Shown: positions 39,784 through 49,623 of the stretch, piece by piece
How the letters are laid out: every line of letters starts with the position of its first letter
Numbering within the stretch: the stretch's first letter is position 1
Source: Clostridium chromiireducens
GTDB lineage: Bacteria; Bacillota; Clostridia; Clostridiales; Clostridiaceae
Direction: 5' to 3'
DNA length: 64,000 nt
Assembly (NCBI RefSeq): GCF_002029255.1
Contig: NZ_MZGT01000009.1
Span: 1 to 64,000 of the forward strand
Made by a program: the position numbers and the translations under genes
Notes under the pieces: model-generated
The model's database searches: none
What the model saw: only the letters and a program-made list of their open reading frames with translations
What the model was told of the DNA's origin: nothing

Positions 39784-40095
39784 ATGGAGTTTGGGTTAAA
39801 AAGAATTGATTTAGAGTATATTATTAAAACAATTGAAAAATTTCCTGAAATAGAAAAAGCAATAATCTTTGGATCAAGAGCAAAAGGAAATTATAAACCG
39901 GGATCGGATATAGATATAGCTATCTATGGAGAAAAAATAAATTTTGACATAGTTTCTAAACTTCATTCAAACCTTGAAGAAAAGGGGCCCATGCCTTATT
40001 TTTTTGATGTAGTAGATGTAACACATATAAATCATAAAGAGTTAAAAGAGCATATAGAGCGTGTTGGGAAAATAATATATTCAAGAATAGGATAA
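39784..40095 (+). CDS. Minimal nucleotidyltransferase antitoxin (MNT / MntA-type)
   Basis: 103 residues. GSX10DXD motif: Gly30-Ser31 and Asp42-Ile-Asp44 (GSRAKGNYKPGSDIDI), with a third acidic residue near 75-78. In known pairs the MNT protein transfers AMP to the HEPN toxin and silences it. The 2-bp spacing indicates one transcript and probable translational coupling. The ABC-importer genes start only 24 bp further on. Confidence 0.92.
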   Translation: MEFGLKRIDLEYIIKTIEKFPEIEKAIIFGSRAKGNYKPGSDIDIAIYGEKINFDIVSKLHSNLEEKGPMPYFFDVVDVTHINHKELKEHIERVGKIIYSRIG

Positions 40096-40119
40096 TTGTA
40101 TTTGTAAAGGGGAATAAAA

Positions 40120-41121
40120 ATGAAAAAGAAATTATCATTATTATTAGTTATAGTATTATCGATGTTAACGTTGATAGGCTGTGGAAATAATAGTGCAGCT
40201 CAAAATGAAGCTAAAGAGCAAAGTACACAAACTAAGGATATAAAATTTGTAACACCAGATGGGCTTACGGCAATAGCTGTATCTAAGCTTATTAAAGAAA
40301 AACCAGAAATAAGACCTGGATACAATGTCAACTATACAATCGAACAAAATTCTGATAGTTTGGTTACAAGTGTTATGAAAAGTGAGCCAGATATTGCAAT
40401 AGTGCCTTCGAATGTGGCCGCAACTGTATATAATAAAAATAAAGAATACAAAATAGCAGGAACAATAGGTTTTGGTTCGTTTTATATAGGGACAACTAAT
40501 GAGAATCAAACTCTTAACGACTTGAAGGGGAAAGAAGTTTATAATATAGGAAAAGGGTTGACTCCTGATATAATTACAAAGACAATACTAAAAGCTAAAG
40601 GTATTGATGTAGACAAAGATATTAATTTTAGTTATGTAAATTCAGTTAATGAGCTTGCACCAGTGATTTTAGCAGGTAAAGCACAATATGCAGTAATACC
40701 GGAACCAGCATTATCAACTGTTCAAAGCAAAAATGATAAATTTAATGTTATGTTAGATCTAAATGAAGAATGGAAAAAAATAAATAATTCAGAGTATGGA
40801 TATCCACAATCAACAATAATAATTAAAAAGGAATTGCTAGATAAAGATAAGGAATTCATAGGAGAATTTTTAAAACAGGTCAAGGATGCAACACAATGGA
40901 TATATACTAATAAAGAAACTGTTGGATCATATTGTGAAGAAATAGGTGTTTCAGCGAAGAAACCAATAGTAGTAAAAGCGATTGATAAGTCGAATATAAA
41001 ATTTGTAGATATAAAAGACAGCAATAAAGAATATAAAACTTATTTTGAGAGATTAAATGAATTTGATCCGAAAACAATTGGAGGAAGTATACCAGATGAT
41101 GAAATATTCATGGAAAAGTAA
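40120..41121 (+). CDS. ABC importer substrate-binding lipoprotein (NMT1/SsuA-like)
   Basis: 333 residues. Signal sequence with lipobox MLTLIGCGN, then a periplasmic-binding fold of the NMT1/THI5 type (KFVTPDGLTAIAVSKLI; DIAIVPSNVA; GKAQYAVIPEPALS). Such proteins bind thiamine precursors, sulfonates or nitrate; the ligand here is unknown. GGGG precedes the ATG. It is the first gene of a three-gene importer immediately after the HEPN/MNT pair. Confidence 0.88.
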   Translation: MKKKLSLLLVIVLSMLTLIGCGNNSAAQNEAKEQSTQTKDIKFVTPDGLTAIAVSKLIKEKPEIRPGYNVNYTIEQNSDSLVTSVMKSEPDIAIVPSNVAATVYNKNKEYKIAGTIGFGSFYIGTTNENQTLNDLKGKEVYNIGKGLTPDIITKTILKAKGIDVDKDINFSYVNSVNELAPVILAGKAQYAVIPEPALSTVQSKNDKFNVMLDLNEEWKKINNSEYGYPQSTIIIKKELLDKDKEFIGEFLKQVKDATQWIYTNKETVGSYCEEIGVSAKKPIVVKAIDKSNIKFVDIKDSNKEYKTYFERLNEFDPKTIGGSIPDDEIFMEK

Positions 41122-41851
41122 AATATATACTTTCTTATCATGCATATTTTTCATAGGATTATGGCAAGCTTCTGCTATAATAATCAATAATGATATATAT
41201 ATTCCAAGAATAGGGCAGGTTATAGAAACAATTAAAGGAATTTTTAATGAACCAGGTTCATTTAGGGTTATTATCAGCAGTTTTTATAGAACTACTCTCA
41301 GCTATGTTTTAGCCTTAGTTTTTTCAATTGTTTTAGGGGTACTCGGAATGGTGTATCCCTTTTTCAAATATTTAATGGAACCAATAAATTCATTTAGTAA
41401 AACTATACCGACTATGGTTTTAGTGGTTCTCTCATTGGTTTGGTTTGACAAAGATAAAACTCCTTTTGTTGTTGGATTTGCAATCATTTTTCCTATTCTG
41501 TATGAAGGAATAAGAAATAATCTCATTAATATAGATAAAAAAATAATTGATATGACTAAAATATACGAAGTCAGCTTAATTGATAAAATTAGGAAAATCT
41601 ATATTCCGGTAATTAAATTTTATTTTATGAGCATATTCGTATCAACATTTTCTCTGACTTTTAAAGTTGTAATAGCAGGAGAAGTATATGGACAACCTAA
41701 ATTTGGCATAGGTTCTCAGATACAGATAGAAAAAGTGAATTTTAATACATCTGGAATATTCGCTTGGATTGTAATTATTGTTATTATATCTTTATTATTA
41801 GAGATATTGAATAAAGCGTTAAGACAAAAGATATATAGGTGGGCAAAATGA
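41096..41851 (+). CDS. ABC importer permease
   Basis: About 251 residues from an ATG behind GGAGG; an ATG one codon later is equally good. Six membrane segments, with the permease loop EVSLIDKIRKIYIPVIKFYF in the EAA-motif position. It overlaps the end of the binding-protein gene by 26 bp, and its stop TGA overlaps the ATPase start as ATGA, so translation is coupled. Confidence 0.9.
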   Translation: MMKYSWKSKIYTFLSCIFFIGLWQASAIIINNDIYIPRIGQVIETIKGIFNEPGSFRVIISSFYRTTLSYVLALVFSIVLGVLGMVYPFFKYLMEPINSFSKTIPTMVLVVLSLVWFDKDKTPFVVGFAIIFPILYEGIRNNLINIDKKIIDMTKIYEVSLIDKIRKIYIPVIKFYFMSIFVSTFSLTFKVVIAGEVYGQPKFGIGSQIQIEKVNFNTSGIFAWIVIIVIISLLLEILNKALRQKIYRWAK

Positions 41852-42516
41852 ATATAAAAATTAAAAACTTAAATAAATCCTATGGAAATGAAATAGTTTT
41901 TAAAGATTTTAATATTGATTTTTCAGATGAACAGATAAATTGCATAGTAGGAAAATCAGGATGCGGTAAGAGTACTCTTTTGAATATTATAGCAGGACTT
42001 ATAGAAGCTCAAAGTGGAGAAATAAGTGGTGTATCAATGAATGACATTAGTTATATATTTCAGGAAGATAGGCTAATTGAATGGCTAACTGTCAGAGAAA
42101 ATTTGGAGCTTGCACTAAAGCGATATTTTGATAACTCAACTCTTACTAATAAAGTTAATGAAGTTTTAAAATTAGTAGGAATTTATGATATAAAAGACAA
42201 ATATCCTAATAAATTAAGTGGAGGAATGAGACAAAGGATTAATATAGCACGAGCTTTTGGGAAGCCATCAAAATTAATTTTAATGGATGAGCCATTTAAA
42301 TCATTAGATTATAAATTAAAATATACGATAATAGATGAATTCAAGAATTTATTAAATCGTGAAAAAAGGATGGTTATATTAGTCACTCATGATTTGGACG
42401 AAGCTATATATTTCCGAGGAAATATAATAGTATTTCGTGATAAACCAGTTGAAATAGCAGGAGTGTTCAATAATAAGTTAGAGGAATGCAAGAACGAAGT
42501 ATTAAAAATAATGTAG
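41848..42516 (+). CDS. ABC importer ATPase
   Basis: 222 residues. Walker A GKSGCGKST, Q-loop in ISYIFQEDRLIEWL, signature LSGGMRQRINIARA, Walker B LILMDEPFKSLD, H-loop VTHDLDEA. It overlaps the permease gene by 4 bp (ATGA). It belongs to the SsuB/TauB-like group of NMT1-type importers. A long-hairpin repeat begins immediately after the stop. Confidence 0.94.
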   Translation: MNIKIKNLNKSYGNEIVFKDFNIDFSDEQINCIVGKSGCGKSTLLNIIAGLIEAQSGEISGVSMNDISYIFQEDRLIEWLTVRENLELALKRYFDNSTLTNKVNEVLKLVGIYDIKDKYPNKLSGGMRQRINIARAFGKPSKLILMDEPFKSLDYKLKYTIIDEFKNLLNREKRMVILVTHDLDEAIYFRGNIIVFRDKPVEIAGVFNNKLEECKNEVLKIM

Positions 42517-42829
42517 AAACATATATTTCACCGAAAGAATGGGTACTCTATTGTTTCGGTTTCTAGAGAATTTATCTGTGGATGAATATGAAACTCGACT
42601 CGCATTCGCTCTCTGAGTAAGTTCGAGTTCCCAAATGTAAAATTTGGACTCTCACTCACCAGCAGAAGTTGTGCCCATTTGAGCATGCTCCTTTGGAAAG
42701 CAAATGACAAGCTCAAATGGAACAACTTCTGCTGAAGAAATCCTACAGACAAATTATCTACGAAACACTGCACAAAAGAGTACCCATTCTTTCTGGTGTG
42801 GAATATATTTCAAGTTATAAATCAAATTT
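42517..42829 (+). repeat. Long-hairpin repeat, copy G (forward, with nested insert)
   Basis: Begins at the ATPase stop codon. Arms AAAGAATGGGTACTCT / AGAGTACCCATTCTTT perfect; apical stem CATTTGAGC / GCTCAAATG. The nested element lies at about 42588-42658. From 42830 to 42934 no clear structure or gene is seen. Confidence 0.85.
42588..42658 (+). mobile_element. Nested two-hairpin element, copy 2
   Basis: ATGAAACTCGACTCGCATTC to GGACTCTCACTC. Same element as at 25032-25101, including the CCAAAT / ATTTGG hairpin. It sits in the left arm of the host repeat, as in D1. Confidence 0.78.
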
Positions 42830-42934
42830 AAGAGTTTGATATCTAATCTGATGGTGGTTACTTACTTATTTTTAATCCAGTATGAGGTTGTACCAATTAT
42901 GCCTGAATATTAACTTATGATAGACTATCTGAAT

Positions 42935-43189
42935 TTAACTATAGATGTAGACCTTACTTCCAACTAAAATGAACAAAAAGCCGGCAAGGATGAAACTTGA
43001 TACACTTAGAATTTTTTTGTTTGCATTGAGCAGATTTATTCCAAGTAATGTGTCACATAAGCCTAGGCAAATAAAAATTAGTGGAAAAAAATCATTTGGA
43101 TCATATTTACTTACTATAATATTCAGAGAGAACAAAGGCAATAGCGTGCCTAAGATTAAACTGACAATATAAAAAAGCTTTTTTGACAT
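42935..43189 (-). CDS. Small membrane protein, unknown
   Basis: 84 residues with three hydrophobic segments (6-26, 35-52, 60-80). GGCGGTG lies about 5 nt before the ATG on the reverse strand. An overlapping forward frame lacks such features and is taken as a shadow. No family recognised. Confidence 0.65.
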   Translation of the reverse strand: MSKKLFYIVSLILGTLLPLFSLNIIVSKYDPNDFFPLIFICLGLCDTLLGINLLNANKKILSVSSFILAGFLFILVGSKVYIYS

Positions 43190-43316
43190 ATTTATTCACC
43201 GCCTAACAATTGTAAAATTATGTATCTTGTTTTAATTATATACAAGCTGTTTGAAATTTATTCCTTAAAGATATAAAAATTAATAGGTTGATACCTAAGA
43301 AGAAAGGAGATTTAAA

Positions 43317-45023
43317 ATGATAAAGAAGTTTATTTCATTTTATAAACCATATAAATTATTATTTATTTTAGATTTAGTAGTAGCACTTATAGCATCTTTG
43401 TGTGATTTAGTGTATCCAGTCATGACAAGGGATCTTGTCAATGAATCAATTCCTAATAGAGATTTAAGAACAATTATTGTATTTGCGGTAGTATTACTTA
43501 TAATTTTTGCAATTAAGGCTGCCTGTGGGTATTTTATGCAATATTGGGGACATGTTGTAGGTGTTAGAATGCAGGGGGATATGAGAAGGCATATATTTAA
43601 GCATCTTCAAAAATTACCTAATAGTTTTTTTGATAATAATAAGACGGGAGATATAATGTCTAGAATTATTAATGATTTGATGGATATATCTGAGCTTGCA
43701 CATCATGGGCCAGAAGATTTGTTTATATCAATAGTTATGCTTATAGGATCATTCATAATATTGTGTACAATTAATATTCCACTTACATTATTGATATTCG
43801 CTTTTATACCATTTATAGTGTGGTTTACTTTGTATGAGAGAAAGAAAATGAATAAAGCCTTTCTTGAAACAAAAGTAGAAACAGGGGCAGTTAATGCAAA
43901 TCTTGAAAATAGTATTTCGGGAATAAAAATATCGAAAGCATTCGTAAGTCATAGATCTGAAGAAGAAAAATTTGAAAAAGGGAATAAAAAATTCATTAAG
44001 GCGAGAGAAAGAGCCTATAAGGTAATGGCAGAATATTCTTCAGGTGCAGGATTTGGGATGGATGTGCTAAGCTATGTAGGTTTAGTAGGTGGAGGAGTAT
44101 TCACGCTTATTGGTTTTATAAATATTGGAGATTTTATGGCATACATGTTGTTTATAAAGATATTTATTACACCAATAAAAAAACTTATTGATTTTATGGA
44201 ACAATTTCAAAATGGAATTACAGGTTTTCAAAGGTATATAGAAATAATGAACAATGATAGAGAAAAAGACAAAAAAGACGCAGTTGAACTTGAAAATGTT
44301 CAAGGGGAAATAGAATTTAAAAATGTCAGCTTTAGCTATGAAGGTAAAGAAGTTTTAAAAGATATTTCTATGAAGATAAACAAAGGAAAGATGCTTGCAT
44401 TAGTAGGAGCATCTGGCGGAGGTAAAACAACTTTTTGTAATCTAATCCCAAGATTTTATGAAGTAGAAAATGGAGATATATTAATTGATAATAAAAGCAT
44501 ATATGATGTTAAGTTAGATTCCCTTAGAGAAAATATTGGAATTGTGCAGCAGGAAGTTTTCTTATTTACAGGAAGTATAAGAGATAATATACTGTTTGGA
44601 AAGTCAGATGCGACTGAAGAGGAATTAATAAGAGCTGCTAAAATGGCTAATATTCATGAATTTATAAATACTCTTCCAGAAGGATACGACACTTATATAG
44701 GAGAAAGAGGAGTTAAATTGTCTGGTGGACAAAAGCAGCGTATTTCTATTGCAAGAGTTTTTCTTAAAAATCCACCAATACTAATTTTGGATGAGGCAAC
44801 ATCAGCATTAGATAATATAACTGAGCGCATAATTCAGGAATCATTAGAAAAGTTATGTACTGGAAGGACAACCATAGTAGTTGCACATAGATTGTCTACC
44901 ATTAAAAATGCAGATGAAATCATTGTTCTTGGAAAGACAGGAATAATAGAAGCAGGAACACATGAAGAGTTAATGGAAAAGCAAGGAGAATATAGTAACT
45001 TACATAGATTAGCAGCAGTATAA
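43317..45023 (+). CDS. ABC exporter, fused membrane and ATPase domains
   Basis: 568 residues. Six membrane helices in about residues 1-310, then Walker A GASGGGKTT, signature LSGGQKQRISIARV, Walker B ILILDEATSALD, and H-loop VAHRLSTI. This half-transporter works as a dimer exporting drugs, lipids or peptides. AAAGGAG precedes the ATG. It is a single gene, so no pairing partner is adjacent. Confidence 0.95.
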   Translation: MIKKFISFYKPYKLLFILDLVVALIASLCDLVYPVMTRDLVNESIPNRDLRTIIVFAVVLLIIFAIKAACGYFMQYWGHVVGVRMQGDMRRHIFKHLQKLPNSFFDNNKTGDIMSRIINDLMDISELAHHGPEDLFISIVMLIGSFIILCTINIPLTLLIFAFIPFIVWFTLYERKKMNKAFLETKVETGAVNANLENSISGIKISKAFVSHRSEEEKFEKGNKKFIKARERAYKVMAEYSSGAGFGMDVLSYVGLVGGGVFTLIGFINIGDFMAYMLFIKIFITPIKKLIDFMEQFQNGITGFQRYIEIMNNDREKDKKDAVELENVQGEIEFKNVSFSYEGKEVLKDISMKINKGKMLALVGASGGGKTTFCNLIPRFYEVENGDILIDNKSIYDVKLDSLRENIGIVQQEVFLFTGSIRDNILFGKSDATEEELIRAAKMANIHEFINTLPEGYDTYIGERGVKLSGGQKQRISIARVFLKNPPILILDEATSALDNITERIIQESLEKLCTGRTTIVVAHRLSTIKNADEIIVLGKTGIIEAGTHEELMEKQGEYSNLHRLAAV

Positions 45024-45038
45024 GTTTTGTGAAAAAAA

Positions 45039-45076
45039 GAGGTTGCCAAAAATAATTAAATATTTTTGACAGCCTC
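45039..45076. terminator. Bidirectional terminator
   Basis: GAGGTTGCCAAAAATA / TATTTTTGACAGCCTC stem with one or two mismatches between convergent genes. Confidence 0.8.
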
Positions 45077-45079
45077 GTA

Positions 45080-45508
45080 TTAATTTTCAGATTCATCATT
45101 TAACGAACTTAATAGTTGTACTTTTTTATATAAAGTAGATACATCTATTTCAACATCCATAGCTTGACTTAACTTGTTGTGAATTTCTGTTTCAGCGGCA
45201 TTATTAGAAACATGTGAATTAAAATTATTCTTATTAAGTCGAGCCTGTACTATTCTAGCGTTTTCCGCACTTTTTAATCTTTCCATATTCTCTAGTTCAT
45301 TATAAAAAGTTGTTGAATTATCATTTGATGATAGATGCTCAGCAGCCGCATTTAATGAATTATTAAAGGACTTAGAATTTTCGCGTTTCTTCCTTGGAGG
45401 ATTTTTTGAGTCACTATAAGGCCTCTTAATTATCCTATTATCAATAGCAGCGTTAGAAACACTTGTTACAACATATTCACTTCTAGAAATTATTCTGTTA
45501 TCAGACAT
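45080..45508 (-). CDS. Asparagine- and serine-rich soluble protein, unknown
   Basis: 142 residues, low complexity and highly polar, with many Asn and Ser residues and a basic patch KNPPRKKRENSK. No membrane segment or known motif. AAGGAGG lies about 8 nt before the ATG, supporting a real gene. It is on the reverse strand, convergent with the ABC exporter. Confidence 0.7.
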   Translation of the reverse strand: MSDNRIISRSEYVVTSVSNAAIDNRIIKRPYSDSKNPPRKKRENSKSFNNSLNAAAEHLSSNDNSTTFYNELENMERLKSAENARIVQARLNKNNFNSHVSNNAAETEIHNKLSQAMDVEIDVSTLYKKVQLLSSLNDESEN

Positions 45509-45649
45509 ATATAATCCTCCTTTTTATAACCATAAATTTAACTAAACTTAAGAATTTATATCTTATACTATTATATTCGGACATACTTAATAAAAGATGA
45601 CTATTTTTGAATATATTCCATTAATTTTTAGTTAAAAAACATTCATATA

Positions 45650-45998
45650 GGGTTCCGCAATGATAATCGAACTTATGTGTATTCCCACCGAAATCAATGA
45701 TATTCGTTTGTTTCGGTTTCTAAGGAATTTTGATGGGTAGTTCTAAGATTGGAAGTTGCACCAAAAGTGCTAGCATCAAAAGAGGAAACTCGACTCACAT
45801 TCGTTCGCTGAGTAAGTTCGAAGGGCCAAATGCAAGATTTGGATTCTCACTTAAGCATTGAACTAGCACTTTTGAACAACTTCTAATCTAAGAACCACAG
45901 CCATCAAAATTCCAGATGAAACACTACACAAAAGAATATCATTGATTTCTAGTTAGGGAATATATCACAGCATAAGTTTAATTATCGATGAGGAACCC
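45650..45998 (+). repeat. Long-hairpin repeat, copy H1 (forward, with nested insert)
   Basis: Ends GGGTTCC / GGAACCC flank inverted arms AAATCAATGATATTC / GAATATCATTGATTT. Apical stem AAAGTGCTAG / CTAGCACTTT is perfect, and the nested element (45784-45853) sits in its loop. This differs from D1 and G, where the insert is in the arm. Confidence 0.85.
45784..45853 (+). mobile_element. Nested two-hairpin element, copy 3
   Basis: GAAACTCGACTCACATTCG to GGATTCTCACTTA, matching copies 1 and 2 closely over the hairpin part. Its placement in the loop of the apical stem shows independent insertion. Confidence 0.78.
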
Positions 45999-46019
45999 TA
46001 TATTTATCTATCTAACTAT

Positions 46020-46273
46020 GAATTTGATTTATGATTTGAAATACTTTCCATACCAGAAAGAGAAGGTACTCTTTTTTCGTAGTGTTGCATCGAAAAAATA
46101 GCTGTAGTTATTTCTTCAGTAAAAGTTGTTCCAGTGCTGCTTGTCATTAGCTTGCCTAAGGAACAAGCAGCACTGGTGCAACTTTTACTGATAGAAATCC
46201 ACAGCTATTTTTTTATAGCAACCGAGAAACAGAGTACCTTCTCTTTCGGTTGATTATCGCATAAATTCAAGTT
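46020..46273 (-). repeat. Long-hairpin repeat, copy H2 (reverse)
   Basis: Arms AGAAAGAGAAGGTACTCT / AGAGTACCTTCTCTTTC; apical stem CCAGTGCTGCTTGT / ACAAGCAGCACTGG is a perfect 14 bp with loop CATTAGCTTGCCTAAGG. It stops 11 bp from the ilvE stop. H1 and H2 fill a 776-bp gap without genes. Confidence 0.88.
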
Positions 46274-46284
46274 TTGTAGAAGTA

Positions 46285-47316
46285 TTATACTTCTACTTCG
46301 TATATCCATCCTTCTGGAGCTTCAACATCGCCAAGTTGTATACCTACAAGAAGATCATATAATTTTTGAGTTACAGGACCTACTTCAGTTTCACTATGGA
46401 ATACATGTAATTCATCTTTATATTGTATTCCTCCAATTGGAGTGATTACAGCAGCTGTACCACAAGCGCCAGCTTCTTTGAATTCATCTATTTTATCAAT
46501 AAATACTTCTCTTTCATAAACCGGCATTTTTAAATAATGTTCTGCTATATAAAGTAAAGAACGCTTAGTTATACTAGGTAAAATAGATGGAGATACAGGA
46601 GTAACAAATTCATTATTCTTAGTTATTCCAAAGAAGTTTGCAGCGCCTATTTCTTCAATTTTAGTATGGGTAGCTGGATCTAAGTAAATACAATCAGCAA
46701 ATCCCTTTTCTACAGCTACAGCATGAGCTTGTAATGACGCAGCATAATTACCACCAACTTTATTACCACCAGTACCATGAGGAGCCGCTCTGTCGAATTC
46801 ATCTAAAACTATGTAGTTACAAGGAGATACTCCATCTTTAAAATATGGACCAACAGGTATACAAAATACACCAAAGATATATTCTGGAGCTGGTTTAACA
46901 CCTATGTTGTTTCCAACACCCATTAAATATGGTCTGATATATAAAGTTGCACCACTTCCATATGGTGGAACATATTTTTCATTTGCTTTTACAACTTGCT
47001 TAACAGCATCAATAAATTTTTCAACAGGAACATGCGGCATAAGAAGTTTGTCACAACTTTCATTCATACGCTCTGCATTTAAATCAGGTCTAAATAATTG
47101 AATTTTACCTTCTTTTGTTGTATATGCCTTAAGTCCTTCAAAACAACTTTGACCATAATGAATAACAGTAGAAGCCTCGCTTACAGTAACCATATTATCT
47201 TCAACAAGCTTTCCTTCATCCCATTTTCCATCTTTCCAAACTGAAATATAACGAAGATCTGTTTTTATATATTCAAATCCTAATTTACCCCAGTCTATAT
47301 CAGCTTTTTTCCCCAT
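46285..47316 (-). CDS. ilvE: Branched-chain-amino-acid aminotransferase
   Basis: 343 residues from the ATG behind GGAGG; a GTG 15 bp upstream would lie inside the binding site and is rejected. PLP-dependent fold class IV: the lysine is in GGNKVGGNYAASL, followed by YLDPATHTKIEEIGAANFF. It makes or degrades leucine, isoleucine and valine using 2-oxoglutarate/glutamate. It is a single gene with a repeat downstream. Confidence 0.95.
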   Translation of the reverse strand: MGKKADIDWGKLGFEYIKTDLRYISVWKDGKWDEGKLVEDNMVTVSEASTVIHYGQSCFEGLKAYTTKEGKIQLFRPDLNAERMNESCDKLLMPHVPVEKFIDAVKQVVKANEKYVPPYGSGATLYIRPYLMGVGNNIGVKPAPEYIFGVFCIPVGPYFKDGVSPCNYIVLDEFDRAAPHGTGGNKVGGNYAASLQAHAVAVEKGFADCIYLDPATHTKIEEIGAANFFGITKNNEFVTPVSPSILPSITKRSLLYIAEHYLKMPVYEREVFIDKIDEFKEAGACGTAAVITPIGGIQYKDELHVFHSETEVGPVTQKLYDLLVGIQLGDVEAPEGWIYEVEV

Positions 47317-47420
47317 TTTATATTCCTCCACATCTATATAGGCTTATTGCCATTGTTTATTTAATAACATCTATTTTAGCACTACTTGAAAAGAATTTCC
47401 ACAATTCATGATAAATTAAT

Positions 47421-47450
47421 GGTGAATGATGAATAATGAATAATTATTAA
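47421..47450. repeat. Short AT repeat related to the purC-purF spacer
   Basis: GTGAATGATGAATAATGAATA resembles the end of the repeat at 61478-61570. It is one half of that element, just past the end of the nadE gene. Confidence 0.45.
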
Positions 47451-47458
47451 TCTTTCAT

Positions 47459-49357
47459 TTAAAGCCAAGGCTCAGCATCTGACGGCATGCGCCAGTCACC
47501 TCTAGGACTTAAAGAAATACTTCCTACTTTAGGTCCATCAGGAAGGGCACTCCTTTTGAATTGTTGAGTAAAGAATCTAAACATAAATTTGTCTAACCAT
47601 TTATTGATTTCTTCCTCTGAGTAATCAGCTTTGAATGCATTTTTTGCTAAGAAAAATATTCTGTCTTTTGTAGAACCATGTTTAATAAAATGGTATAAGA
47701 AGAAATCATGAAGTTCATAAGGACCAACAATGTCTTCAGTTTTTTGAGCTATATTACCATTTTTATCTTTAGGTAGTAACTCAGGACTAACTGGAGTATC
47801 TAATATATCCATAAGGGTGTCACACACAACTTCAGTTGATTCGTTTTGAGCTACATATTCTACTAAGTATCTAACCAGCGTTTTAGGGATAGAAGGATTT
47901 ACAGAATACATTGACATGTGATCTCCATTATAAGTACACCAGCCAAGTGCGAGCTCTGATAAGTCTCCTGTACCTATTAATAGTCCTCTTTCCTTATTTG
48001 CAAGATCCATTAATATTTGAGTTCTTTCTCTTGCTTGAACATTCTCGTAAGTTACATCGTGTATATCTTTATCGTGGCCAATATCTTCAAAATGTTGAAG
48101 CGATGCTTTAACTATGTTTATTTCTCTAAGATCTGTACCTAGCTCCTTACATAAGCAAATTGCATTATTATAAGTTCTATCAGTTGTGCCAAATCCAGGC
48201 ATAGTGATAGTTACAATATTTTTTTTGTCTAAGTTAAGTAGTTCAAAGGTTTTAACAATTACAAGAAGTGCAAGGGTTGAATCTAATCCGCCTGAAATTC
48301 CTATTACTGCTTTTTGGGATTTTGTATGTTCAAGTCTTTTTGCTAAACTAGCAGCTTGGATGCTAAAAATTTCCTTGCAACGAATTTCTCTTTCCTTTTC
48401 GTATGAAGGCACAAAAGGATGTTTATCAATATATCTATCAAAGCCGTTAAATGAGACATTTTCAAATTCAAATCTGATTATATTAGGTTTCTTGTTACAA
48501 TATTTAGACGAATCTTTAAAGCTTAAGTTCTTCATTCTTTCAGCTTTTAATTTAAATACATCAACAAAAGAGCATATTATTTCATTCTCTCTTTGAAATC
48601 TATTATTTTCTTTTAAAAGTGATCCGTTTTCGCTAATTAATAAATGACCACTAAATAATACGTCTGTAGTGGACTCGTGGACGCCAGAAGATGAATATAT
48701 ATAGCTAGAAATTGTTCTAGCGCTTTGATTCGATATAAGACTTTTCCTATAATCCATCTTACTTACAAGTTCATTTGACGCAGAAAGGTTCCCTATTATA
48801 TGAGCTCCCATAAGAGAAAGATATGAACTAGGAGGGATTGGCACCCATAAATCTTCACAAATTTCAACGGCAAAGTTTGCTACTCCAGATGAAAAAATTA
48901 AATTTGTACCAAAAGGGACGTCTTTTTGGAAAGGTAAATCTATTTTTTCGTTTTCAATAGAAAGCCCTTCTGTAAACCATCTTTTTTCATAGAATTCGCT
49001 ATAGTTTGGAAGATATGACTTTGGAACTATCCCTAGAACACTTCCTTTAAAAAGTAGAAATGCACAATTATATAAGGCGCTATTACAAAGAAGTGGAGCA
49101 CCAACAGCAATTAACATATCATAATTTTTAGTAGCTTCTAATATTTGATTAATTCCATCTAGAGATTTTGTTATTAGATATTCATGTAAAAATAAATCTC
49201 CACAAGTATAAGACGTAATACATAGTTCTGGAAAAATTATAAATTTACTTTCTTTCTTCACTGCATCATCTATGCATATTAAAATATTTTCAACATTATA
49301 ATTAATATCAGCGACCCTAGTTTTAGGGCAGGCAGCTGCAACTTTAATGAAATCCAT
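47459..49357 (-). CDS. nadE: Glutamine-dependent NAD+ synthetase
   Basis: 632 residues from the ATG behind AAGGAG; an upstream in-frame start 33 bp away lacks support. N-terminal nitrilase-type glutaminase with IIFPELCITSY and EICEDLW (Glu, Cys region). C-terminal synthetase with the PP-loop GISGGLDSTLAL and TGDLSELALGWCTY. It amidates nicotinic acid adenine dinucleotide to NAD+ in the cytosol. Single gene, divergent from the NfeD gene. Confidence 0.96.
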   Translation of the reverse strand: MDFIKVAAACPKTRVADINYNVENILICIDDAVKKESKFIIFPELCITSYTCGDLFLHEYLITKSLDGINQILEATKNYDMLIAVGAPLLCNSALYNCAFLLFKGSVLGIVPKSYLPNYSEFYEKRWFTEGLSIENEKIDLPFQKDVPFGTNLIFSSGVANFAVEICEDLWVPIPPSSYLSLMGAHIIGNLSASNELVSKMDYRKSLISNQSARTISSYIYSSSGVHESTTDVLFSGHLLISENGSLLKENNRFQRENEIICSFVDVFKLKAERMKNLSFKDSSKYCNKKPNIIRFEFENVSFNGFDRYIDKHPFVPSYEKEREIRCKEIFSIQAASLAKRLEHTKSQKAVIGISGGLDSTLALLVIVKTFELLNLDKKNIVTITMPGFGTTDRTYNNAICLCKELGTDLREINIVKASLQHFEDIGHDKDIHDVTYENVQARERTQILMDLANKERGLLIGTGDLSELALGWCTYNGDHMSMYSVNPSIPKTLVRYLVEYVAQNESTEVVCDTLMDILDTPVSPELLPKDKNGNIAQKTEDIVGPYELHDFFLYHFIKHGSTKDRIFFLAKNAFKADYSEEEINKWLDKFMFRFFTQQFKRSALPDGPKVGSISLSPRGDWRMPSDAEPWL

Positions 49358-49623
49358 AAAATCGCTCCTTACAATTATAGTATTTGGCAAATTTTTAATA
49401 TAGAAATATATAATTTTTATATTAAAAGTTTCATTGTTATATTTTAGCTAAATAATAGAAATATATCCTCATAATTATATACTAACATGAGAGTAAAATC
49501 AAAAGCGATAAAAGGTATTTAAAAACTTATTTCAAGATAATAAATAACTTGAAAAAATGTTTTAGAAGATGTATAATAATTTTATTACATGTAATAAAAT
49601 TATTATATATTTAGGGGGGAAGT

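Noticed and set aside
42528..42773. Reverse-strand frames inside repeats (also 52633-52851)
   Set aside because: They are by-products of the inverted arms, have no binding site and are not shared between copies.
42969..43172. Forward 67-codon frame over the small membrane-protein gene
   Set aside because: It lacks a ribosome binding site and membrane or domain features; the reverse frame has both.
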